A DNA stretch of 64,000 nt from Linyphia triangularis (GCA_963978545.1 OZ021732.1:48122059-48186058), one strand, 5' to 3'; positions 42,868 through 54,547 are shown, counted from the stretch's first letter. Translations and numbers: made by a program. The notes: generated from the letters alone by a model not told the origin.

Positions 42868-42951
42868 GAATTTCGAAGTAAATTTTTTGATTATATTCTA
42901 AATCTATGTTAACAACCACAGCTCCCTATATTGGAAAATAAATATTTCAAA

Positions 42952-43025
42952 GGAGTCGTGGCTTAGCTGGTTAAAGCGCCTGTCTCGTAAACAGGAGATC
43001 ACCTGTTCAAATCTCGTCGGTGCCT
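42952..43025 (+). tRNA. tRNA-Thr(CGT)
   Basis: U50. Matches U6 CGT. Confidence 0.7.
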
Positions 43026-43296
43026 GAATGTTGAAAGCAAAATTTTGATGAAATTCTGAATGTATGCCTAAATAAATTTACTAAAATAAATCTCCTCTTA
43101 ACTCTACTTTTTAATTATACATACAGCTCCAATTGATTGGCAACTAAAAGTCATCAACTCACCATGGCTTAGCCGGTTTTAGTGCCTTTCTAGTAAACAG
43201 GTGAGGACTATTTTGAATATCTTCGAATCTGAATGTAATTATTATACTACTAATAAGAATAATAAGTATAATCGATTGGTAACGGGAAGTTCCCAT

Positions 43297-43370
43297 GGCG
43301 CCGTGGCTTAGTTGGTCAAAGCGCCTGTCTAGTAAACAGGAGATCACGAGTTCGAATCTCGTCGGTGCCT
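43297..43370 (+). tRNA. tRNA-Thr(AGT)
   Basis: U51, 503 bp unit. Confidence 0.94.
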
Positions 43371-43454
43371 GAATTTTGAATTAAATTTTTTGATTATATT
43401 CTAAATCTATGTTAACAACCACAGCTCCCTATATTAGAAAATAAATATTTCAAA

Positions 43455-43528
43455 GGAGTCGTGGCTTAGCTGGTTAAAGCGCCTGTCTCGTAAACAGGAG
43501 ATCACCTGTTCAAATCTCGTCGGTGCCT
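43455..43528 (+). tRNA. tRNA-Thr(CGT)
   Basis: U51. Matches U6 CGT. Confidence 0.7.
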
Positions 43529-43799
43529 GAATGTTGAAAGCAAAATTTTGCTGAAATTCTGAATGTATGCCTAAATAAATTTACTAAAATAAATCTCCTC
43601 TTAACTCTACTTTTTAATTATACATACAGCTCCAATTGATTGGCAACTAAAAGTCATCAACTCACCATGGCTTAGCCGGTTTTAGTGCCTGTCTAGTAAA
43701 CAGGTGAGGACTATTTTGAATATCTTCGAATCTGAATGTAATTATTATACTACTTATAAGAATAATAAGTATAATCGATTGGTAACGGGAAGTTCCCAT

Positions 43800-43873
43800 G
43801 GCGCCGTGGCTTAGTTGGTCAAAGCGCCTGTCTAGTAAACAGGAGATCACGAGTTCGAATCTCGTCGGTGCCT
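43800..43873 (+). tRNA. tRNA-Thr(AGT)
   Basis: U52, 850 bp. Matches U1. Confidence 0.95.
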
Positions 43874-44146
43874 GAATGTCGAAGGAAATTTTTTGATTAT
43901 ATTCTGAAGGTACGTTACCAACCACCGCTTCAATTGCTTGGAACTTAAATGTGTCAAGGGAGCTGGTTAAAGCACTTGTCTAGTAAACATGCGATCACGA
44001 GTTAGAATATGGCCTGTAAAAGAATGTCGAACAAGAATATTTGTTTACATTTTAAATGTATTTCGAAATTGATGTAATTAATCTCTTTTGACCAATATGC
44101 ATTGAATTTTAATAAGTATACTCGATTGGTAGCGGAAAGTTCCCAT

Positions 44147-44220
44147 GGCACCGTGGTTAAGTTGGTTAAAGGACCTGTCTTGTAAACAGGAGATCACGAG
44201 TTCGAATCTCGTCGGTGCCT
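44147..44220 (+). tRNA. tRNA-Thr(TGT), degenerate
   Basis: U52. D-arm lesion as U45. Confidence 0.65.
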
Positions 44221-44304
44221 GAATTTCGAAGGAAATTTTTTGATTATATTCTAAATCTATGTTAACAACCACAGCTCCCTATATTGGAAAATAAATATTT
44301 CAAA

Positions 44305-44378
44305 GGAGTCGTGGCTTAGCTGGTTAAAGCGCCTGTCTCGTAAACAGGAGATCACCTGTTCAAATCTCGTCGGTGCCT
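44305..44378 (+). tRNA. tRNA-Thr(CGT)
   Basis: U52. Matches U6 CGT. Confidence 0.7.
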
Positions 44379-44649
44379 GAATGTTGAAAGCAAAATTTTG
44401 CTGAAATTCTGAATGTATGCCTAAATAAATTTACTAAAATAAATCTCCTCTTAACTCTACTTTTTAATTATACATACAGCTCCAATTGATTGGCAACTAA
44501 AAGTCATCAACTCACCATGGCTTAGCCGGTTTTAGTGCCTTTCTAGTAAACAGGTGAGGACTATTTTGAATATCTTCGAATCTGAATGTAATTATTATAC
44601 TACTAATAAGAATAATAAGTATAATCGATTGGTAACGGGAAGTTCCCAT

Positions 44650-44723
44650 TACGCCGTGGCTTAGTTGGTCGAAGCGCCTGTCTAGTAAACAGGAGATCAC
44701 GAGTTCGAATCTCGTCGGTGCCT
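44650..44723 (+). tRNA. tRNA-Thr(AGT), acceptor-damaged
   Basis: U53, 1008 bp. TACGCCG acceptor as in U46, 5256 bp away. Confidence 0.65.
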
Positions 44724-44996
44724 GAATGTCGAAGGGAATTTTTGGATTATATTCTGATGGTACGTTAACAACCACCGCTTCAATTGCTTGGAACTTAAAT
44801 GTGTCAAGGGAGCTGGTTAAAGCACTTGTCTAGTAAACAGGCGATCACGAGTTAGAATATCGTCGGTAAAAGAATGTCGAACAAGAATATTTGCTTACAT
44901 TTTAAATGTATTTCAAAATTGATGTAATTTATCTCTTTTGACCAATATGCATTGAATTTTAATAAGTATACTCGATTGGTAGCGGAAAGTTCCCAC

Positions 44997-45070
44997 GGCA
45001 CCGTGGATTAGTTGGTTAAAGCACCTGTTTTGTAAACAGGAGATCACGAGTTCGAATCTGGTCGGTGCCT
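44997..45070 (+). tRNA. tRNA-Thr(TGT)
   Basis: U53. Lesions as U27. Confidence 0.78.
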
Positions 45071-45154
45071 GAATTTCGAAGGAAATTTTTTGATTATATT
45101 CTAAATCTATGTTAACAACCACAGCTTCCTATATTGGAAAATAAATATTTCAAA

Positions 45155-45228
45155 GGAGTCGTGGCTTAGTTGGTTAAAGCACCTGTCTTGTAAACAGGAG
45201 ATCACGAGTTCGAATCTCGTCGGTGCCT
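45155..45228 (+). tRNA. tRNA-Thr(TGT), slot T' chimera
   Basis: U53. Matches U11 T'. Confidence 0.82.
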
Positions 45229-45312
45229 GAATTTCGAATTAAATTTTTTGATTATATTCTAAATCTATGTTAACAACCACAGCTCACTATATTGGAAAAT
45301 AAATATTTCAAA

Positions 45313-45386
45313 GGAGTCGTGGCTTAGCTGGTTAAAGCGCCTGTCTCGTAAACAGGAGATCACCTGTCCGAATCTCGTCGGTGCCT
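45313..45386 (+). tRNA. tRNA-Thr(CGT)
   Basis: U53. B box GTCCGAATC departs from the consensus. Confidence 0.6.
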
Positions 45387-45657
45387 GAATGTTGAAAGCA
45401 AAATTTTGCTGAAATTCTGAATGTATGCCTAAATAAATTTACTAAAATAAATCTCCTCTTAACTCTACTTTTTAATTATACATACAGCTCCAATTGATTG
45501 GCAACTAAAAGTCATCAACTCACCATGGCTTAGCCGGTTTTAGTGCCTGTCTAGTAAACAGGTGAGGACTATTTTGAATATCTTTGAATCTGAATGTAAT
45601 TATTATACTACTAATAAGAATAATAAGTATAATCGATTGGTAACGGGAAGTAACCAT

Positions 45658-45731
45658 GGCGCCGTGGCTTAGTTGGTCAAAGCGCCTGTCTAGTAAACAG
45701 GAGATCACGAGTTCGAATCTCGTCGGTGCCT
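45658..45731 (+). tRNA. tRNA-Thr(AGT)
   Basis: U54, 850 bp. Body matches U1. Confidence 0.95.
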
Positions 45732-46004
45732 GAATGTCGAAGGAAATTTTTTGATTATATTCTGAAGGTCCGTTAACAACCACCGCTTCAATTGCTTGGA
45801 ACTTAAATGTGTCAAGGGAGCTGGTTAAAGCACTTGTCTAGTAAACAGGCGATCTCGAGTTAGAATATCGTCGGTAAAAGAATGTCGAACAAGAATATTT
45901 GCTTACATTTTAAATGTATTTCAAAATTGATGTAATTTATCTCTTTTGACCAATATGCAATGAATTTTAATAAGTATACTCGATTGGTAGCGGAAAGTTA
46001 ACAC

Positions 46005-46078
46005 GGCACCGTGGCTTAGTTGGTTAAAGCACCTGTCTTGTAAACAGGAGATTACGAGTTCGAATCTCGTCGGTGCCT
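46005..46078 (+). tRNA. tRNA-Thr(TGT)
   Basis: U54. Variable loop AGATT. Confidence 0.93.
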
Positions 46079-46162
46079 GAATTTCGAAGGACATTTTTTG
46101 ATTGTATTCTAAATCTATGTCAACAACCACAACTCCCTATATTGGAAAATAAATATTTCAAA

Positions 46163-46236
46163 GGTGTCTTGGCTTAGCTGGTTAAAGCGCCTGTCTCGTA
46201 AACAGGAGATCACCTGTTCAAATCTCGTCAGTGCCT
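46163..46236 (+). tRNA. tRNA-Thr(CGT), degenerate
   Basis: U54. Acceptor lesions as U17. Confidence 0.5.
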
Positions 46237-46507
46237 GAATGTTGAAAGCAAAATTTTGCTGAAATTCTGAATGTATGCCTAAATAAATTTACTAAAATAA
46301 ATCTCCTCTTAACTCTACTTTTTAATTATACATACAGCTCCAATTGATTGGCAACTAAAAGTCATCAACTCGCCATGGCTTAGCCGGTTTTAGTGCCTGT
46401 CTAGTAAACAGGTGAGGACTATTTTGAATATCTTTGAATCTGAATGTAATTATTATACTACTAATAAGAATAATAAGTATAATCGATTGGTAACGGGAAG
46501 TTCCCAT

Positions 46508-46581
46508 GGCGCCGTGGCTTAGTTGGTCAAAGCGACTGTCTAGTAAACAGGAGATCACGAGTTCGAATCTCGTCGGTTCCT
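46508..46581 (+). tRNA. tRNA-Thr(AGT)
   Basis: U55, 850 bp. CGGTTCC acceptor mismatch plus ACTGT anticodon-stem mismatch. Confidence 0.78.
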
Positions 46582-46854
46582 GAATGTCGAAGGAAATTTT
46601 TTGATTATATTCTGAAGGTACGTTAACAACCACCGCTTCAATTGCTTGGAACTTAAATGTGTCAAGGGAGCTGGTTAAAGCACTTGTCTAGTAAACAGGC
46701 GATCACGAGTTAGAATATCCTCGGTAAAAGAATGTCGAACAAGAATATTTGCTTACATTTTAAATGTATTTTAAAATTGATGTAATTTATCTCTTTTGAC
46801 CAATATGCATTGAATTTTAATAAGTATACTCGATTGGTAGCGGAAAGTTAACAC

Positions 46855-46928
46855 GGCACCGTGGCTTAGTTGGTTAAAGCACCTGTCTTGTAAACAGGAG
46901 ATCACGAGTTCGAATCTCGTCGGTGCCT
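46855..46928 (+). tRNA. tRNA-Thr(TGT)
   Basis: U55. Matches U6 TGT. Confidence 0.95.
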
Positions 46929-47012
46929 GAATTTCGAAGTAAATTTTTTGATTATATTCTAAATCTATGTTAACAACCACAGCTCCCTATATTGGAAAAT
47001 AAATATTTCAAA

Positions 47013-47086
47013 GGAGTCGTGGCTTAGCTGGTTAAAGCGCCTGTCTCGTAAACAGGAGATCACCTGTTCAAATCTCGTCGGTGCCT
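47013..47086 (+). tRNA. tRNA-Thr(CGT)
   Basis: U55. Matches U6 CGT. Confidence 0.7.
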
Positions 47087-47357
47087 GAATGTTGAAAGCA
47101 AAATTTTGATGAAATTCTGAATGTATGCCTAAATAAATTTACTAAAATAAATCTCCTCTTAACTCTACTTTTTAATTATACATACAGCTCCAATTGATTG
47201 GCAACTAAAAGTCATCAACTCACCATGGCTTAGCCGGTTTTAGTGCCTTTCTAGTAAACAGGTGAGGACTATTTTGAATATCTTCGAATCTGAATGTAAT
47301 TATTATACTACTAATAAGAATAATAAGTATAATCGATTGGTAACGGGAAGTTCCCAT

Positions 47358-47431
47358 GGCGCCGTGGCTTAGTTGGTCAAAGCGCCTGTCTAGTAAACAG
47401 GAGATCACGAGTTCGAATCTCGTCGGTGCCT
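47358..47431 (+). tRNA. tRNA-Thr(AGT)
   Basis: U56, 850 bp. Matches U1. Confidence 0.95.
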
Positions 47432-47704
47432 GAATGTCGAAGGAAATTTTTTGATTATATTCTGAAGGTACGTTAACAACCACCGCTTCAATTGCTTGGA
47501 ACTTAAATGTGTCAAGGGAGCTGGTTAAAGCACTTGTCTAGTAAACATGCGATCACGAGTTAGAATATGGCCTGTAAAAGAATGTCGAACAAGAATATTT
47601 GCTTACATTTTAAATGTATTTCAAAATTGATGTAATTAATCTCTTTTGACCAATATGCATTGAATTTTAATAAGTATACTCGATTGGTAGCGGAAAGTTC
47701 CCAT

Positions 47705-47778
47705 GGCACCATGGTTAAGTTGGTTAAAGGACCTCTCTTGTAAACAGGAGATCACGAGTTCGAATCTCGTCGGTGCCT
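47705..47778 (+). tRNA. tRNA-Thr(TGT), degenerate
   Basis: U56. Lesions as U24. Confidence 0.55.
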
Positions 47779-47862
47779 GAATTTCGAAGGAAATTTTTTG
47801 ATTATATTCTAAATCTATGTTAACAACCACAGCTCCCTATATTGGAAAATAAATATTTCAAA

Positions 47863-47936
47863 GGAGTCGTGGCTTAGCTGGTTAAAGCGCCTGTCTCGTA
47901 AACAGGAGATCACCTGTTCAAATCTCGTCGGTGCCT
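47863..47936 (+). tRNA. tRNA-Thr(CGT)
   Basis: U56. Matches U6 CGT. Confidence 0.7.
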
Positions 47937-48207
47937 GAATGTTGAAAGCAAAATTTTGCTGAAATTCTGAATGTATGCCTAAATAAATTTACTAAAATAA
48001 ATCTCCTCTTAACTCTACTTTTTAATTATACATTCAGCTCCAATTGATTGGCAACTAAAAGTCATCAACTCGCCATGGCTTAGCCGGTTTTAGTGCCTGT
48101 CTAGTAAACAGGTGAGGACTATTTTGAATATCTTTGAATCTGAATGTAATTATTATACTACTAATAAGAATAATAAGTATAATCGATTGGTAACGGGAAG
48201 TTCCCAT

Positions 48208-48281
48208 GGCGCCGTGGCTTAGTTGGTCAAAGCGCCTGTCTAGTAAACAGGAGATCACGAGTTCGAATCTCGTCGGTGCCT
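48208..48281 (+). tRNA. tRNA-Thr(AGT)
   Basis: U57, 850 bp. Body matches U1; one spacer change before the T6 run. Confidence 0.95.
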
Positions 48282-48554
48282 GAATGTCGAAGGACATTTT
48301 TTGATTATATTCTGAAGGTACGTTAACAACCACCGCTTCAATTGCTTGGAACTTAAATGTGTCAAGGGAGCTGGTTAAAGCACTTGTCTAGTAAACAGGC
48401 GATCACGAGTTAGAATATCCTCGGTAAAAGAATGTCGAACAAGAATATTTGCTTACATTTTAAATGTATTTTAAAATTGATGTAATTTATCTCTTTTGAC
48501 CAATATGCATTGAATTTTAATAAGTATACTCGATTGGTAGCGGAAAGTTAACAC

Positions 48555-48628
48555 GGCACCGTGGCTTAGTTGGTTAAAGCACCTGTCTTGTAAACAGGAG
48601 ATCACGAGTTCGAATCTCGTCGGTGCCT
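48555..48628 (+). tRNA. tRNA-Thr(TGT)
   Basis: U57. Matches U6 TGT. Confidence 0.95.
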
Positions 48629-48712
48629 GAATTTCGAAGTAAATTTTTTGATTATATTCTAAATCTATGTTAACAACCACAGCTCCCTATATTGGAAAAT
48701 AAATATTTCAAA

Positions 48713-48786
48713 GGAGTCGTGGCTTAGCTGGTTAAAGCGCCTGTCTCGTAAACAGGAGATCACCTGTTCAAATCTCGTCGGTGCCT
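48713..48786 (+). tRNA. tRNA-Thr(CGT)
   Basis: U57. Matches U6 CGT. Confidence 0.7.
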
Positions 48787-49057
48787 GAATGTTGAAAGCA
48801 AAATTTTGATGAAATTCTGAATGTATGCCTAAATAAATTTACTAAAATAAATCTCCTCTTAACTCTACTTTTTAATTATACATACAGCTCCAATTGATTG
48901 GCAACTAAAAGTCATCAACTCACCATGGCTTAGCCGGTTTTAGTGCCTTTCTAGTAAACAGGTGAGGACTATTTTGAATATCTTCGAATCTGAATGTAAT
49001 TATTATACTACTAATAAGAATAATAAGTATAATCGATTGGTAACGGGAAGTTCCCAT

Positions 49058-49131
49058 GGCGCCGTGGCTTAGTTGGTCAAAGCGCCTGTCAAGTAAACAG
49101 GAGATCACGAGTTCGAATCTCGTCGGTGCCT
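49058..49131 (+). tRNA. tRNA-Thr(AGT), U33 lost
   Basis: U58, 850 bp. Anticodon loop CAAGTAA: the near-universal T33 is A. Decoding by this copy should be impaired. Confidence 0.8.
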
Positions 49132-49404
49132 GAATGTCGAAGGAAATTTTTTGATTATATTCTGAAGGTACGTTACCAACCACCGCTTCAATTGCTTGGA
49201 ACTTAAATGTGTCAAGGGAGCTGGTTAAAGCACTTGTCTAGTAAACATGCGATCACGAGTTAGAATATGGCCTGTAAAAGAATGTCGAACAAGAATATTT
49301 GCTTACATTTTAAATGTATTTCGAAATTGATGTAATTAATCTCTTTTGACCAATATGCATTGAATTTTAATAAGTATACTCGATTGGTAGCGGAAAGTTC
49401 CCAT

Positions 49405-49478
49405 GGCACCGTGGTTAAGTTGGTTACAGGACCTGTCTTGTAAACAGGAGATCACGAGTTCGAATCTCGTCGGTGCCT
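49405..49478 (+). tRNA. tRNA-Thr(TGT), degenerate
   Basis: U58. D arm as U45 with a further change (GGTTACAGG). Confidence 0.55.
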
Positions 49479-49562
49479 GAATTTCGAAGGAAATTTTTTG
49501 ATTATATTCTAAATCTATGTTAACAACCACAGCTCCCTATATTGGAAAATAAATATTTCAAA

Positions 49563-49636
49563 GGAGTCGTGGCTTAGCTGGTTAAAGCGCCTGTCTCGTA
49601 AACAGGAGATCACCTGTTCAAATCTCGTCGGTGCCT
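49563..49636 (+). tRNA. tRNA-Thr(CGT)
   Basis: U58. Matches U6 CGT. Confidence 0.7.
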
Positions 49637-49907
49637 GAATGTTGAAAGCAAAATTTTGCTGAAATTCTGAATGTATGCCTAAATAAATTTACTAAAATAA
49701 ATCTCCTCTTAACTCTACTTTTTAATTATACATACAGCTCCAATTGATTGGCAACTAAAAGTCATCAACTCACCATGGCTTAGCCGGTTTTAGTGCCTTT
49801 CTAGTAAACAGGTGAGGACTATTTTGAATATCTTCGAATCTGAATGTAATTATTATACTACTAATAAGAATAATAAGTATAATCGATTGGTAACGGGAAG
49901 TTCCCAT

Positions 49908-49981
49908 GGCGCCGTGGCTTAGTTGGTCGAAGCGCCTGTCTAGTAAACAGGAGATCACGAGTTCGAATCTCGTCGGTGCCT
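49908..49981 (+). tRNA. tRNA-Thr(AGT)
   Basis: U59, 1008 bp. GGTCGAAGC variant. Confidence 0.93.
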
Positions 49982-50254
49982 GAATGTCGAAGGGAATTTT
50001 TGGATTATATTCTGATGGTACGTTAACAACCACCGCTTCAATTGCTTGGAACTTAAATGTGTCAAGGGAGCTGGTTAAAGCACTTGTCTAGTAAACAGGC
50101 GATCACGAGTTAGAATATCGTCGGTAAAAGAATGTCGAACAAGAATATTTGCTTACATTTTAAATGTATTTCAAAATTGATGTAATTTATCTCTTTTGAC
50201 CAATATGCATTGAATTTTAATAAGTATACTCGATTGGTAGCGGAAAGTTCCCAC

Positions 50255-50328
50255 GGCACCGTGGATTAGTTGGTTAAAGCACCTGTTTTGTAAACAGGAG
50301 ATCACGAGTTCGAATCTGGTCGGTGCCT
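50255..50328 (+). tRNA. tRNA-Thr(TGT)
   Basis: U59. Lesions as U27. Confidence 0.78.
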
Positions 50329-50412
50329 GAATTTCGAAGGAAATTTTTTGATTATATTCTAAATCTATGTTAACAACCACAGCTCCCTATATTGGAAAAT
50401 AAATATTTCAAA

Positions 50413-50486
50413 GGAGTCGTGGCTTAGTTGGTTAAAGCACCTGTCTTGTAAACAGGAGATCACGAGTTCGAATCTCGTCGGTGCCT
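50413..50486 (+). tRNA. tRNA-Thr(TGT), slot T' chimera
   Basis: U59. Matches U11 T'. Confidence 0.82.
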
Positions 50487-50570
50487 GAATTTCGAATTAA
50501 ATTTTTTGATTATATTCTAAATCTATGTTAACAACCACAGCTCACTATATTGGAAAATAAATATTTCAAA

Positions 50571-50644
50571 GGAGTCGTGGCTTAGCTGGTTAAAGCGCCT
50601 GTCTCGTAAACAGGAGATCACCTGTTCGAATCTCGTCGGTGCCT
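50571..50644 (+). tRNA. tRNA-Thr(CGT)
   Basis: U59. B box GTTCGAATC. Confidence 0.73.
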
Positions 50645-50915
50645 GAATGTTGAAAGCAAAATTTTGCTGAAATTCTGAATGTATGCCTAAATAAATTTAC
50701 TAAAATAAATCTCCTCTTAACTCTACTTTTTAATTATACATACAGCTCCAATTGATTGGCAACTAAAAGTCATCAACTCACCATGGCTTAGCCGGTTTTA
50801 GTGCCTGTCTAGTAAACAGGTGAGGACTATTTTGAATATCTTTGAATCTGAATGTAATTATTATACTACTAATAAGAATAATAAGTATAATCGATTGGTA
50901 ACGGGAAGTAACCAT

Positions 50916-50989
50916 GGCGCCGTGGCTTAGTTGGTCAAAGCGCCTGTCTAGTAAACAGGAGATCACGAGTTCGAATCTCGTCGGTGCCT
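50916..50989 (+). tRNA. tRNA-Thr(AGT)
   Basis: U60, 850 bp. Body matches U1. Confidence 0.95.
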
Positions 50990-51262
50990 GAATGTCGAAG
51001 GAAATTTTTTGATTATATTCTGAAGGTCCGTTAACAACCACCGCTTCAATTGCTTGGAACTTAAATGTGTCAAGGGAGCTGGTTAAAGCACTTGTCTAGT
51101 AAACAGGCGATCTCGAGTTAGAATATCGTCGGTAAAAGAATGTCGAACAAGAATATTTGCTTACATTTTAAATGTATTTCAAAATTGATGTAATTTATCT
51201 CTTTTGACCAATATGCAATGAATTTTAATAAGTATACTCGATTGGTAGCGGAAAGTTAACAC

Positions 51263-51336
51263 GGCACCGTGGCTTAGTTGGTTAAAGCACCTGTCTTGTA
51301 AACAGGAGATTACGAGTTCGAATCTCGTCGGTGCCT
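51263..51336 (+). tRNA. tRNA-Thr(TGT)
   Basis: U60. Variable loop AGATT. Confidence 0.93.
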
Positions 51337-51420
51337 GAATTTCGAAGGACATTTTTTGATTGTATTCTAAATCTATGTCAACAACCACAACTCCCTATAT
51401 TGGAAAATAAATATTTCAAA

Positions 51421-51494
51421 GGTGTCTTGGCTTAGCTGGTTAAAGCGCCTGTCTCGTAAACAGGAGATCACCTGTTCAAATCTCGTCAGTGCCT
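51421..51494 (+). tRNA. tRNA-Thr(CGT), degenerate
   Basis: U60. Acceptor lesions as U17. Confidence 0.5.
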
Positions 51495-51765
51495 GAATGT
51501 TGAAAGCAAAATTTTGCTGAAATTCTGAATGTATGCCTAAATAAATTTACTAAAATAAATCTCCTCTTAACTCTACTTTTTAATTATACATACAGCTCCA
51601 ATTGATTGGCAACTAAAAGTCATCAACTCGCCATGGCTTAGCCGGTTTTAGTGCCTGTCTAGTAATCAGGTGAGGACTATTTTGAATATCTTTGAATCTG
51701 AATGTAATTATTATACTACTAATAAGAATAATAAGTATAATCGATTGGTAACGGGAAGTTCCCAT

Positions 51766-51839
51766 GGCGCCGTGGCTTAGTTGGTCAAAGCGCCTGTCTG
51801 GTAAACAGGAGATCACGAGTTCGAATCTCGTCGGTTCCT
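51766..51839 (+). tRNA. tRNA-Thr(GGT), anticodon variant of AGT gene
   Basis: U61, 850 bp. Loop CTGGTAA gives anticodon GGU, from one A-to-G change in an AGT gene that also has the CGGTTCC acceptor mismatch. GGU would still read ACC and ACU. Eukaryotic nuclear genomes normally use AGU here. The duplicate unit U66 retains AGT, so the change is recent or a sequencing error. Confidence 0.8.
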
Positions 51840-52112
51840 GAATGTCGAAGGAAATTTTTTGATTATATTCTGAAGGTACGTTAACAACCACCGCTTCAAT
51901 TGCTTGGAACTTAAATGTGTCAAGGGAGCTGGTTAAAGCACTTGTCTAGTAAACAGGCGATCACGAGTTAGAATATCCTCGGTAAAAGAATGTCGAACAA
52001 GAATATTTGCTTACATTTTAAATGTATTTTAAAATTGATGTAATTTATCTCTTTTGACCAATATGCATTGAATTTTAATAAGTATACTCGATTGGTAGCG
52101 GAAAGTTAACAC

Positions 52113-52186
52113 GGCACCGTGGCTTAGTTGGTTAAAGCACCTGTCTTGTAAACAGGAGATCACGAGTTCGAATCTCGTCGGTGCCT
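52113..52186 (+). tRNA. tRNA-Thr(TGT)
   Basis: U61. Matches U6 TGT. Confidence 0.95.
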
Positions 52187-52270
52187 GAATTTCGAAGTAA
52201 ATTTTTTGATTATATTCTAAATCTATGTTAACAACCACAGCTCCCTATATTGGAAAATAAATATTTCAAA

Positions 52271-52344
52271 GGAGTCGTGGCTTAGCTGGTTAAAGCGCCT
52301 GTCTCGTAAACAGGAGATCACCTGTTCAAATCTCGTCGGTGCCT
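52271..52344 (+). tRNA. tRNA-Thr(CGT)
   Basis: U61. Matches U6 CGT. Confidence 0.7.
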
Positions 52345-52615
52345 GAATGTTGAAAGCAAAATTTTGATGAAATTCTGAATGTATGCCTAAATAAATTTAC
52401 TAAAATAAATCTCCTCTTAACTCTACTTTTTAATTATACATACAGCTCCAATTGATTGGCAACTAAAAGTCATCAACTCACCATGGCTTAGCCGGTTTTA
52501 GTGCCTTTCTAGTAAACAGGTGAGGACTATTTTGAATATCTTCGAATCTGAATGTAATTATTATACTACTAATAAGAATAATAAGTATAATCGATTGGTA
52601 ACGGGAAGTTCCCAT

Positions 52616-52689
52616 GGCGCCGTGGCTTAGTTGGTCAAAGCGCCTGTCTAGTAAACAGGAGATCACGAGTTCGAATCTCGTCGGTGCCT
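52616..52689 (+). tRNA. tRNA-Thr(AGT)
   Basis: U62, 503 bp unit. Confidence 0.94.
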
Positions 52690-52773
52690 GAATTTTGAAT
52701 TAAATTTTTTGATTATATTCTAAATCTATGTTAACAACCACAGCTCCCTATATTAGAAAATAAATATTTCAAA

Positions 52774-52847
52774 GGAGTCGTGGCTTAGCTGGTTAAAGCG
52801 CCTGTCTCGTAAACAGGAGATCACCTGTTCAAATCTCGTCGGTGCCT
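52774..52847 (+). tRNA. tRNA-Thr(CGT)
   Basis: U62. Matches U6 CGT. Confidence 0.7.
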
Positions 52848-53118
52848 GAATGTTGAAAGCAAAATTTTGCTGAAATTCTGAATGTATGCCTAAATAAATT
52901 TACTAAAATAAATCTCCTCTTAACTCTACTTTTTAATTATACATACAGCTCCAATTGATTGGCAACTAAAAGTCATCAACTCACCATGGCTTAGCCGGTT
53001 TTAGTGCCTGTCTAGTAAACAGGTGAGGACTATTTTGAATATCTTCGAATCTGAATGTAATTATTATACTACTTATAAGAATAATAAGTATAATCGATTG
53101 GTAACGGGAAGTTCCCAT

Positions 53119-53192
53119 GGCGCCGTGGCTTAGTTGGTCAAAGAGCCTGTCTAGTAAACAGGAGATCACGAGTTCGAATCTCGTCGGTGCTT
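53119..53192 (+). tRNA. tRNA-Thr(AGT)
   Basis: U63, 850 bp. AAGAGCC after the D stem and 3' end CGGTGCTT, giving a G-U outer acceptor pair. Confidence 0.85.
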
Positions 53193-53465
53193 GAATGTCG
53201 AAGGAAATTTTTTGATTATATTCTGAAGGTACGTTACCAACCACCGCTTCAATTGCTTGGAACTTAAATGTGTCAAGGGAGCTGGTTAAAGCACTTGTCT
53301 AGTAAACATGCGATCACGAGTTAGAATATGGCCTGTAAAAGAATGTCGAACAAGAATATTTGCTTACATTTTAAATGTATTTCGAAATTGATGTAATTAA
53401 TCTCTTTTGACCAATATGCATTGAATTTTAATAAGTATACTCGATTGGTAGCGGAAAGTTCCCAT

Positions 53466-53539
53466 GGCACCGTGGTTAAGTTGGTTAAAGGACCTGTCTT
53501 GTAAACAGGAGATCACGAGTTCGAATCTCGTCGGTGCCT
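53466..53539 (+). tRNA. tRNA-Thr(TGT), degenerate
   Basis: U63. D-arm lesion as U45. Confidence 0.65.
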
Positions 53540-53623
53540 GAATTTCGAAGGAAATTTTTTGATTATATTCTAAATCTATGTTAACAACCACAGCTCCCTA
53601 TATTGGAAAATAAATATTTCAAA

Positions 53624-53697
53624 GGAGTCGTGGCTTAGCTGGTTAAAGCGCCTGTCTCGTAAACAGGAGATCACCTGTTCAAATCTCGTCGGTGCCT
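53624..53697 (+). tRNA. tRNA-Thr(CGT)
   Basis: U63. Matches U6 CGT. Confidence 0.7.
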
Positions 53698-53968
53698 GAA
53701 TGTTGAAAGCAAAATTTTGCTGAAATTCTGAATGTATGCCTAAATAAATTTACTAAAATAAATCTCCTCTTAACTCTACTTTTTAATTATACATACAGCT
53801 CCAATTGATTGGCAACTAAAAGTCATCAACTCACCATGGCTTAGCCGGTTTTAGTGCCTTTCTAGTAAACAGGTGAGGACTATTTTGAATATCTTCGAAT
53901 CTGAATGTAATTATTATACTACTAATAAGAATAATAAGTATAATCGATTGGTAACGGGAAGTTCCCAT

Positions 53969-54042
53969 GGCGCCGTGGCTTAGTTGGTCGAAGCGCCTGT
54001 CTAGTAAACAGGAGATCACGAGTTCGAATCTCGTCGGTGCCT
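53969..54042 (+). tRNA. tRNA-Thr(AGT)
   Basis: U64, 1008 bp. GGTCGAAGC variant. Confidence 0.93.
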
Positions 54043-54315
54043 GAATGTCGAAGGGAATTTTTGGATTATATTCTGATGGTACGTTAACAACCACCGCTTC
54101 AATTGCTTGGAACTTAAATGTGTCAAGGGAGCTGGTTAAAGCACTTGTCTAGTAAACAGGCGATCACGAGTTAGAATATCGTCGGTAAAAGAATGTCGAA
54201 CAAGAATATTTGCTTACATTTTAAATGTATTTCAAAATTGATGTAATTTATCTCTTTTGACCAATATGCATTGAATTTTAATAAGTATACTCGATTGGTA
54301 GCGGAAAGTTCCCAC

Positions 54316-54389
54316 GGCACCGTGGATTAGTTGGTTAAAGCACCTGTTTTGTAAACAGGAGATCACGAGTTCGAATCTGGTCGGTGCCT
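54316..54389 (+). tRNA. tRNA-Thr(TGT)
   Basis: U64. Lesions as U27. Confidence 0.78.
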
Positions 54390-54473
54390 GAATTTCGAAG
54401 GAAATTTTTTGATTATATTCTAAATCTATGTTAACAACCACAGCTCCCTATATTGGAAAATAAATATTTCAAA

Positions 54474-54547
54474 GGAGTCGTGGCTTAGTTGGTTAAAGCA
54501 CCTGTCTTGTAAACAGGAGATCACGAGTTCGAATCTCGTCGGTGCCT
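54474..54547 (+). tRNA. tRNA-Thr(TGT), slot T' chimera
   Basis: U64. Matches U11 T'. Confidence 0.82.
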
